Source: Verrucomicrobiales bacterium
GTDB taxonomy: Bacteria; Verrucomicrobiota; Verrucomicrobiia; Verrucomicrobiales; DEV007
Length of the DNA: 5,490 nt
Assembly (NCBI GenBank): GCA_013911195.1
Contig: JACETS010000174.1
Span: 1 to 5,490 of the forward strand
Reading direction: 5' to 3'
Part shown: one piece after another, positions 1 through 4,483 of the stretch
Numbering within the stretch: the first letter of the stretch is position 1
Layout of the letters: every line of letters starts with the position of its first letter
The notes under the pieces: model-generated
The model's input: only the letters and a program-made list of their open reading frames with translations
Told to the model about the DNA's origin: nothing
The model's database searches: none
Translations under genes and position numbers: made by a program

Positions 1-1
1 C

Positions 2-598
2 AGTTATTCATTCGCTTATGAAGCCAAGTGCAATGAGGATACCGAATCAATATTTTTTGATAATTTCCACATTGATGGAACGCCATTAACTGTCGATTCT
101 TATCCTTCATGGATTAAACTGGAAACGCCTTTCGCGATTGATGAAAAAGGACTTCCATTCGAAGATCCAGATGGAGATGGAATTAATAATTATCTAGAAT
201 ATGCTTTTGGTGGTGATCCAAACACTCCTAGTTTAGTTTCCTCAACTGGAGTTCCAATTATGCCTCAGGTACGGATGGTTGAAGAGGGTGGGCTCTTCTG
301 GTTTGAGATGGATTGGCGCCAGGTTAATGGGGCAACGTCAGGGACACTATCTAGTCCCGTGGGAGGATTTATAATGAGTGACATTAAATATATCCCGCAA
401 ATTTCCTTTAACCTAAAGACATGGTCTGATGGCTCTGCCATTGATACATTTAAGCAAATGGGCGATCCTGAAGATAATGAAGATGGTACAGTCACTATCA
501 CTGCAAGATATCAAAGACCGATAAGACAAAGTGATAAGGACAAGGTCGTTGTTTTTGGACGAGTGAAGGTTGATGATTACAAGGTGATAATAAGGTAA
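2..598 (+). CDS. C-terminal part of a secreted/surface protein with a DPDGDG calcium-loop-like module (5' end outside window)
   Basis: The reading frame is open from position 2 and gives 198 residues before a TAA; the ATG at 260 is internal, because the recognisable module begins well upstream of it. Residues about 19-26 (FDNFHIDG) resemble the end of a beta-sandwich (LamG-like) domain. Residues 54-74 contain DPDGDG, NNYLEYAFGG and DP: an Asp-rich loop like thrombospondin type 3 or dockerin calcium sites, which in many verrucomicrobial exported proteins links the main domain to a C-terminal beta module. The last ~110 residues fit that module: an aromatic-rich strand, then an 'NLKTWSDG' strand, and a final 'VVVFGRVKV' strand. 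I see no PEP-CTERM anchor, C-terminal transmembrane helix or cell-wall signal. The main domain, and so the function, lies outside the window. It could be a cargo of the adjacent pseudopilin system or, less likely, the end of the large cassette protein A. Partial gene and module: confident; role: unknown. Confidence 0.82.
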   Translation, partial: SYSFAYEAKCNEDTESIFFDNFHIDGTPLTVDSYPSWIKLETPFAIDEKGLPFEDPDGDGINNYLEYAFGGDPNTPSLVSSTGVPIMPQVRMVEEGGLFWFEMDWRQVNGATSGTLSSPVGGFIMSDIKYIPQISFNLKTWSDGSAIDTFKQMGDPEDNEDGTVTITARYQRPIRQSDKDKVVVFGRVKVDDYKVIIR

Positions 599-661
599 GA
601 AATAATAATATTTATCATAATAATCATAACAAATAGCTTACTCGTGAAATCTCTTGCGTAT

Positions 662-690
662 ATGCAATGTAAATTTTATTGTTTTATAAT
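662..690 (+). promoter_or_regulatory. Candidate promoter for the vccB-vccC-vccD cassette
   Basis: A perfect TATAAT hexamer lies at 685-690, with a weak -35 candidate (ATGCAA, 662-667, three of six consensus matches) at 17-bp spacing. Transcription would start near 697, giving a leader of about 65 nt to the ATG at 761. The gap 599-760 is very AT-rich, so a chance match is possible. Its position between the end of the upstream gene and the cassette makes it reasonable. I see no convincing hairpin terminator after the upstream gene, so read-through from it is also possible. Confidence 0.35.
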
Positions 691-760
691 TGGAAGTATT
701 TTTTTAGATTCCTAAAGGCTTTTGATTCGATTAAAAATCTCCAAATTCATGAATTCAGAA

Positions 761-1288
761 ATGAAAAAAAACACCATAATAAACAAACCCAATACTAGAG
801 GATTTACCTTGGTTGAAACAGTGCTCGCTTTGGGGATTGTTGCCACAGTCATGGTTACGTTGATGGCATTATTGCCCACGGGTATGGACATTATGAAAGA
901 AGCCGGCACTAATACTGTAGGTGCCAGGATCGCAAACCAACTCGTCAGTAAAGTGCAACTTTCTGATTATGACAAAATTCAGCAATGGAATGGTGAAGAG
1001 CGTTACTACGATGATATGGGCACGGAGGTTTTCAAAAGTGATGACGATTTTAAGATGAGAAGAATCTATACAGCGAAAGTTGAAGTAGATGAAGAGAGTC
1101 CTGAGCTTCCGGGAAAGAACAAGAATGATTATTTAAGAAGAGTTGTTGTGAAAGTAGCTGGGTATATGGGTGGTGAACCAGATTTTACTGATCCTCCATC
1201 CGATGGGGATCCAAACAAAAAGGTAAAAAAAGATTATCACTCCTATTGGACTTATATTGTGGATACAAAGAAAGATTCCAAAGATTAA
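761..1288 (+). CDS. vccB: Verru_Chthon cassette protein B, prepilin-like (GspI-like minor pseudopilin)
   Basis: This encodes a 175-residue type IV prepilin-like protein, expected to be cut and N-methylated by prepilin peptidase and held in the inner membrane by its N-terminal helix. The leader (residues 1-14) is basic and ends in Arg-Gly; the mature protein starts FTLVE, with Glu at +5. A hydrophobic helix runs over about residues 15-40 (VLALGIVATVMVTLMALLP). The following MALLPTGMD...EAG...ARIANQLVSKVQ stretch matches the family conserved in Verrucomicrobiota. The C-terminal part is charged (Asp/Lys/Pro-rich), with 'YLRRVVVKVAGY' and 'YWTYIVDTK' as likely beta strands of a pseudopilin fold. 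The frame also opens at TTG 722 and ATG 749. I chose ATG 761 because it gives a 14-residue basic MKK leader; no start has a good Shine-Dalgarno. It is first of three cassette genes, 34 bp before vccC. Family: confident; secretion role: inferred. Confidence 0.88.
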   Translation: MKKNTIINKPNTRGFTLVETVLALGIVATVMVTLMALLPTGMDIMKEAGTNTVGARIANQLVSKVQLSDYDKIQQWNGEERYYDDMGTEVFKSDDDFKMRRIYTAKVEVDEESPELPGKNKNDYLRRVVVKVAGYMGGEPDFTDPPSDGDPNKKVKKDYHSYWTYIVDTKKDSKD

Positions 1289-1322
1289 TAAGTTAAATTT
1301 TCAATTCTAACTAATCGATTTT

Positions 1323-2384
1323 ATGAAGCAGAAAAAAAGAGGGTTCTTCCGCAGAATCATTGGTTTTACATTGTTAGAGCTGATGGTCTCGATGGTTGTG
1401 CTTGCGCTCTTAATGTTAGTGGTATTTAACATGCTTGAGACAACCACCAAAGCATGGAGTCAGTCCACTGAAAGAGTTCAAACATTTAAAGAGGCTCGTG
1501 TTGCATTCGAAGGATTGACTCGTCGAATTGGTCAGGCAATGCTCAATACTTATTTCGATTACAAGTATAGGGCCGCCGTTCCAAGACCGAATGAAAGGCC
1601 AACAGGCTACGAACGAAAATCAGACTTGCATTTTATTTCTGGTCGATCTCAAGATATTTTAGAGTCTGAAAGATTTCCCACTCACTGTGTATTCTTTCAG
1701 GCGCCTCTTAGTTTTTCGCTAGATCCTAAAAACCAATCCTTTGGAAGTTTACTTAACAGTTGGGGGTATTATATAGAAAGAAATACTGACGAGGATCAAA
1801 TTCCTGAATTCCTATCTGGCTTTGAGACTATAACTGCTAAAGAAAGATACCGTCTGATGGAGTTTAGACCACCTACTGAAAACTTCAAAGTCTACTCAAG
1901 TGATCTTAAAACAAGATACAATACTGAATGGTTCAAGAATGATGTTATACAAAAAGCATACACTCCAGGAGGCAGACCTTTTTCAAGAGCCATAGCTGAA
2001 AACATCATTGCTCTTATTATTGAACCTAAAGAGTCGTCAGCTACTGAAAATATTAATAATACGCTTGCTCCTGATTACGAGTACGACAGTAGGAGGTTTC
2101 AGAAAGAGAGAAAAGCGAAAGATCCTACCAAGCACCAGCTTCCTCCATTGATTGATGTTACCATGGTAGCTATTGATGAAGGATCGGCGATCAGGAATGA
2201 ACAAAGAGAAGGAGTTTTAGCAGATATTGTTCCTAGCAAATTGTTCCAAAAAGTAACAGATTATGACAAAGACTTGAAGGAATTAAAAAGCCTTTTAGAA
2301 TCCAAAAATATTAAGTACAGGGTATTTCATGAAACCGTTGCCGTTAGAGCATCAAAGTTTAGTGATTCTGCACTTCAAAAATAA
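1323..2384 (+). CDS. vccC: Verru_Chthon cassette protein C, prepilin-like (GspJ-like minor pseudopilin)
   Basis: This encodes a 353-residue prepilin-like protein. The leader (residues 1-14) has seven Lys/Arg and ends in Gly; the mature protein begins FTLLE, with Glu at +5, followed by a hydrophobic helix to about residue 41. The next segment (TTTKAW, then EARVAFEGLTRRI, LNTYFDY) is the family's hallmark: GspJ-like proteins also have a long amphipathic helix here. The C-terminal third carries the other conserved block, LPPLIDVTMVAIDE (about 276-289), then a helical linker and 'KYRVFHETVAVRASKFS' just before the end. It is much longer than GspJ (about 200 residues), and the additional 90-270 region probably forms an extra globular domain. 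No Shine-Dalgarno is evident. The stop is 1 nt before the vccD ATG, indicating translational coupling. Expected site: inner membrane or periplasm, in a pseudopilus tip. Family assignment is strong; the assembly model is inference from T2SS homologues. Confidence 0.9.
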   Translation: MKQKKRGFFRRIIGFTLLELMVSMVVLALLMLVVFNMLETTTKAWSQSTERVQTFKEARVAFEGLTRRIGQAMLNTYFDYKYRAAVPRPNERPTGYERKSDLHFISGRSQDILESERFPTHCVFFQAPLSFSLDPKNQSFGSLLNSWGYYIERNTDEDQIPEFLSGFETITAKERYRLMEFRPPTENFKVYSSDLKTRYNTEWFKNDVIQKAYTPGGRPFSRAIAENIIALIIEPKESSATENINNTLAPDYEYDSRRFQKERKAKDPTKHQLPPLIDVTMVAIDEGSAIRNEQREGVLADIVPSKLFQKVTDYDKDLKELKSLLESKNIKYRVFHETVAVRASKFSDSALQK

Positions 2385-2385
2385 C

Positions 2386-3024
2386 ATGCTGACTATGTTT
2401 AGGAAAAACCAATTCAGAATTAAAGGATTTACACTCATTGAGGTGTTGGTTGTTTTGAGTATTATTGCTGTCATCGTTGCCTTCACTATACCGGCCATGG
2501 CTCCTGCGCTTAAAGGTTCCAAGCTTAGACAATCAGCGGACCAGTTAGAGGCTCTTCTTGCAGGTGCTCACCAAAGAGCCATCACTGAAAACAGACCAGT
2601 TGAAGTTAGGTTCTTTAGGTTTGAAGATCCTGAAAGTCCTGGAAGCCTTCCAATGTATCGTGCAGTACAAGCAGCTCAGGTTATTACCAATCCTCAGGAT
2701 CACAATGATGTAAAATATGAGGAAGAAGAGGTTCAAATGATTCCACAACCGTTTGTGCTTGCTGAAAAATCCTATAGTACAATCGTTGAATCGGAGGCCT
2801 TGAGAGAGGACGCAACTAAGATACCTAGACGCGAATTGGCTGAATTCGTGGCCTTTGAATTTAGGCCAGATGGATCGACTAATTTGGCTACTGTCGATGA
2901 AGCTCATTGGACCCTCACGGTAATGAGAGAATCTGATCTGAATCAGGAGATGACTCCTGCTACAGAATTTATCACTTTGGTTTTGGATCCTTTCAACGGA
3001 CGGATTCGTCGACTTCAGCCTTAA
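2386..3024 (+). CDS. vccD: Verru_Chthon cassette protein D, prepilin-like (GspH-like minor pseudopilin)
   Basis: This encodes a 212-residue prepilin-like protein. The leader (residues 1-14) is basic and ends in Lys-Gly; the mature protein starts FTLIE (Glu at +5), and the helix continues VLVVLSIIAVIVAFTIPAM. The block after the helix (LRQSADQLEALLAGAHQRAITENRPVEVRFFRF, about 46-78) is typical of GspH/FimT-type pseudopilins and of the verrucomicrobial protein D family. A later 'VAFEFRPDGST' and the terminal 'FITLVLDPFNGRIRRL' are also H-like: a beta strand with a Gly-Arg turn. The open frame extends back to an ATG at 2329 inside vccC. I chose 2386, one nucleotide after the vccC stop, because it gives a normal leader; ATG 2395 (11-residue leader) is an alternative. 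It is the last gene of the cassette, 60 bp before the lipoprotein gene. Family: confident; function in secretion or surface assembly: inferred. Confidence 0.88.
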   Translation: MLTMFRKNQFRIKGFTLIEVLVVLSIIAVIVAFTIPAMAPALKGSKLRQSADQLEALLAGAHQRAITENRPVEVRFFRFEDPESPGSLPMYRAVQAAQVITNPQDHNDVKYEEEEVQMIPQPFVLAEKSYSTIVESEALREDATKIPRRELAEFVAFEFRPDGSTNLATVDEAHWTLTVMRESDLNQEMTPATEFITLVLDPFNGRIRRLQP

Positions 3025-3042
3025 AACAATCTTAAATAAAAT
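3014..3042 (+). promoter_or_regulatory. Weak candidate promoter for the lipoprotein gene
   Basis: TAAAAT at 3037-3042 matches five of six positions of the -10 consensus, and TTCAGC at 3014-3019 is a weak -35 (three of six) with a 17-bp spacer. The -35 lies inside the end of vccD. The start point would be near 3049, giving a leader of about 36 nt. AT-rich context makes such matches common, and the lipoprotein gene could equally be transcribed with the cassette, since no terminator is visible between them. Confidence 0.22.
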
Positions 3043-3084
3043 TTCACCACGAATTCATCCGGACTGAAGCTGACGCTTATCATT

Positions 3085-3648
3085 ATGAATAAAATATCTC
3101 TTTTAATCCTATTGGCGTTATTCGTGAACTTTGGTTGTGGCAAAAAAGAAAAAGTATCCTCAGAACAAAATCCAAGCGTCACTCAAAATGACTCCTCTTC
3201 TAATGAAACTACTGAGTTGAAGGAACCAGTGGCTCCTGTTGAAGAACCAGCGACTCCTGTTGAAGAACCTCTAAAAATTACAGTTGACCTTGATACGGTT
3301 GATTTCGTGAATGTTGAAGTTCGTGACGGTTTACAATATATAAAAGGATCCTCTGACCCTTATACTGGAAAAGTTTTAAAGAGCTTTGATAATGGAAACT
3401 GGCAAATGGAGTTAGATCTTAAGGATGGAATGCCTGATGGGAAGATAGTTACCTATTACAAAAACGGGCAAAAAAAAGAAGAGTCTTATTTTAAAGAGGG
3501 TAAACCTGCAGATGGAGAATGGCTTGGGTGGCACGAAAATGGGGAGCTGAAAATCGAAATAATTATTGAAAACGGAGAAACTATTTCAGAAAAGTACTGG
3601 AACAGTGAAGGTGATCCAGTGGATTCAAGGGCGGAATCAGAAAAATAA
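3085..3648 (+). CDS. Probable lipoprotein with MORN-like (YwqK-type) repeats
   Basis: This encodes 187 residues. The N-terminus is a signal peptide (MNK, hydrophobic 4-14) with a candidate lipidated Cys18 in VNFGC-GKK. The lipobox is imperfect: Asn at -3 and Phe at -2. Residues 19-65 form a disordered Ser/Asn/Glu/Pro linker including a repeated EPVAPVE/EPATPVE unit. Residues 79-93 (VRDGLQYIKGSSDPYTG) and three units at about 94-115, 118-139 and 143-164 (each roughly [D/T]Gxxxx[Y/F]xNGxxxxExxxxxG) are MORN-2-like beta-hairpin repeats. Databases often label these 'YwqK family antitoxin', but nothing here supports a toxin-antitoxin role: no partner toxin is adjacent. Such proteins are frequent as multiple copies in Verrucomicrobiota genomes and are probably envelope proteins of unknown function. 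It sits 60 bp downstream of vccD in the same direction, so a link to the pseudopilin system is possible but unproven. A probable terminator lies 76 bp after its stop. Confidence 0.8.
   Translation: MNKISLLILLALFVNFGCGKKEKVSSEQNPSVTQNDSSSNETTELKEPVAPVEEPATPVEEPLKITVDLDTVDFVNVEVRDGLQYIKGSSDPYTGKVLKSFDNGNWQMELDLKDGMPDGKIVTYYKNGQKKEESYFKEGKPADGEWLGWHENGELKIEIIIENGETISEKYWNSEGDPVDSRAESEK
3223..3269 (+). repeat. 21-bp in-frame tandem repeat encoding a Pro/Glu linker
   Basis: Two 21-bp units (3223-3243 and 3244-3264) differ at only two bases and are followed by 5 bp of a third. They encode EPVAPVE and EPATPVE, then EP. The unit length is a multiple of three, so copy-number change would lengthen or shorten the linker behind the lipid anchor without a frameshift. 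Confidence 0.85.
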
Positions 3649-3723
3649 GGGCTTCATAGCTCTTAGTGTATTTGAATTGATTAAATTTTATTTCTAATCA
3701 GATTTAAATTTGTTCATTTTCAT

Positions 3724-3765
3724 GATCCGTCATCCGGTTATTTGGGACTGGATCTTTATTTTTTT
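3724..3765 (+). terminator. Probable intrinsic terminator after the lipoprotein gene
   Basis: GATCC (3724-3728) pairs with GGATC (3750-3754). The stem continues, after a bulged T3749, with GTC/GAC (3729-3731 with 3746-3748) and, past bulged A3732-T3733, with CC/GG (3734-3735 with 3744-3745). The loop is 8 nt (3736-3743). The stem runs straight into TTTATTTTTTT (3755-3765), the expected U tract. Ten pairs with two bulges is a moderate stem; the T tract makes the call. It would separate the envelope genes from the mraZ cluster. Confidence 0.6.
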
Positions 3766-3823
3766 AAAAAAATAGGCAAAAAAAGCACCTCTATCGCCGA
3801 TTTGCTGTATTTTTTTAAAAAAA
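3757..3823. repeat. Pair of identical T7A7 palindromes 51 bp apart upstream of mraZ
   Basis: The 16-bp sequence TATTTTTTTAAAAAAA occurs at 3757-3772 and again at 3808-3823, an exact offset of 51 bp. In the first copy the palindrome extends to 18 bp (3757-3774). The T half of copy one forms the T tract of the probable terminator. The 35 bp between the copies (3773-3807) has no strong hairpin, although AGCA (3784-3787) can pair weakly with TGCT (3803-3806). T-A tracts of this kind commonly affect DNA shape and could act as UP-like or architectural-protein sites. The rest of the gap 3649-3904 is AT-rich and holds no gene that I can support. Confidence 0.75.
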
Positions 3824-3885
3824 GTTCTTAAATTCTATTTTTATTCGAAAAACCATAAAAAATGACATTGACCTGATGAGAACTT

Positions 3886-3920
3886 AGGGGCAGATTGGGG
3901 CAAAATGGGGCAAAATGGAG
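3886..3920 (+). promoter_or_regulatory. Predicted MraZ-binding direct repeats (MraZ boxes) across the mraZ start
   Basis: Four decamer units in exact 10-bp register are seen: AGGGG (3886-3890), TGGGG (3896-3900), TGGGG (3906-3910) and TGGAG (3916-3920), the middle ones followed by CAAAA. From established work, enterobacterial MraZ binds direct repeats with a TGGGN core separated by 5 nt and represses its own operon; the match in core and spacing is close. Here the last two units lie within the coding sequence if the ATG at 3905 is used, so MraZ binding could block both transcription and access to the start. I found no convincing -35/-10 pair for this gene; TTGACC at 3868-3873 is the best -35 candidate but lacks a good -10. 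Confidence 0.72.
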
Positions 3921-4399
3921 TACAACCCCGCAAAGCCTTGGCAGACCTAAAAAATAGCATTAATGAGCAGCTTTTTGCTGGAATTGTTCAGCATACGTTG
4001 GATGACAACCATCGTGTGACTGTTCCGGCTCGTTGGCGATTTGATGGGTTGAATGAATTTTTTGCAGTGCCTGACCCTCGCCGGCCATTTTTAATTCTTC
4101 TTACCAATACTGAATTGCAGAAAATGGTTAGTGAACTTGAATCAAATCAAGACATTGATCCATTAGAACGGCGTCAATTTGCTAGACAACTTTTTTCAAG
4201 AGCCACCCCGTGTCCCCTCGATAAACAAGGTAGGCTCGTTTTGCCATATGAAATATGCGCCAGCTTGGGTTTCAGAAATGAAGTCCTGCTGGCTGGAGGT
4301 GGTTCCCGCATTGAGGCGTGGAATCCCAAAAATTGGTTCGAAAATCAAATCAAAGAAGAAAACTCATTTGCTGATACTGCCGATAAGATTGGCTTATAA
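3905..4399 (+). CDS. mraZ: Transcriptional regulator MraZ
   Basis: MraZ is a ring-forming DNA-binding protein of the AbrB/SpoVT fold and the first gene of the division and cell wall cluster, whose promoter it represses. Two repeats are visible: residues 23-75 with DDNHR (33-37) followed by VTVPARWR, and residues 97-148 with DKQGR (106-110) followed by LVLPYE. Both keep the DxxxR signature needed for DNA contact. At 164 residues it is longer than the usual ~145, mainly because some 20 residues precede the normal start of the fold (LFAGIVQHTLDD). The only ATG in frame is 3905, with GGGG 4 nt upstream as a possible ribosome site that doubles as a MraZ box. TTG at 3938 (12th codon) would shorten the extension but has no well-placed ribosome site. 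The gene lies 84 bp before rsmH, the standard order. Family assignment is very secure; the exact start is less so. Confidence 0.95.
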   Translation: MGQNGVQPRKALADLKNSINEQLFAGIVQHTLDDNHRVTVPARWRFDGLNEFFAVPDPRRPFLILLTNTELQKMVSELESNQDIDPLERRQFARQLFSRATPCPLDKQGRLVLPYEICASLGFRNEVLLAGGGSRIEAWNPKNWFENQIKEENSFADTADKIGL

Positions 4400-4411
4400 C
4401 CCCATTCATTT

Positions 4412-4419
4412 CCCCCCCC
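4412..4419 (+). repeat. C8 homopolymer in the mraZ-rsmH gap
   Basis: A run of eight C's, followed one base later by CAAAAAA, lies in the otherwise AT-rich 84-bp spacer between mraZ and rsmH. It is outside any supported reading frame. Such tracts can slip in replication or sequencing. No hairpin terminator or promoter is evident in this spacer, so the two genes are probably co-transcribed. Confidence 0.7.
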
Positions 4420-4483
4420 TCAAAAAATAGAAACCTCAACATAACTGCAACATTGATAATAATTAAACTAATCAAAGAAGAAA

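Noticed and set aside
265..501. Minus-strand open frame of 78 codons
   Set aside because: It lies opposite the upstream secreted protein, whose conserved module is clear on the + strand; no recognisable product.
744..755. Perfect 12-bp palindrome AATTCATGAATT across the alternative vccB ATG at 749
   Set aside because: It is short, AT-rich and isolated; no second copy and no reason to call an operator.
722..760. TTG start extending vccB by 13 residues
   Set aside because: It would make the leader unusually long (27 residues) with no ribosome site; ATG 761 gives a normal basic leader.
712..909. Minus-strand open frame of 65 codons
   Set aside because: It is antisense to the conserved prepilin leader and helix of vccB; its hydrophobic stretch is a mirror of that helix.
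2545..2907. Minus-strand open frame of 120 codons
   Set aside because: It is antisense to the conserved part of vccD, with no recognisable motif; explained by codon bias of the + strand gene.
3085..3648. Toxin-antitoxin assignment from the YwqK-like repeats
   Set aside because: No toxin gene adjoins it and the signal peptide and Cys18 suggest an envelope protein; the label is a database habit for MORN-2 repeats.
3647..3664. Small hairpin AAGGGC/GCTCTT at the lipoprotein stop codon
   Set aside because: Six pairs including one G-U and no following T tract; the hairpin at 3724-3754 is a much better terminator.
3678..3700. Inverted repeat TGATTA/TAATCA with an 11-nt loop
   Set aside because: An AT-only-like stem of six pairs is expected by chance in this composition, and no T tract follows directly.
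3854..3859. CATAAA as a -10 box for mraZ
   Set aside because: It matches four of six positions but no acceptable -35 lies 16-18 bp upstream; promoter position left open.
4179..4430. 83-codon + strand frame overlapping mraZ
   Set aside because: It is out of frame within the conserved second AbrB-like repeat of mraZ, and its composition is not protein-like.
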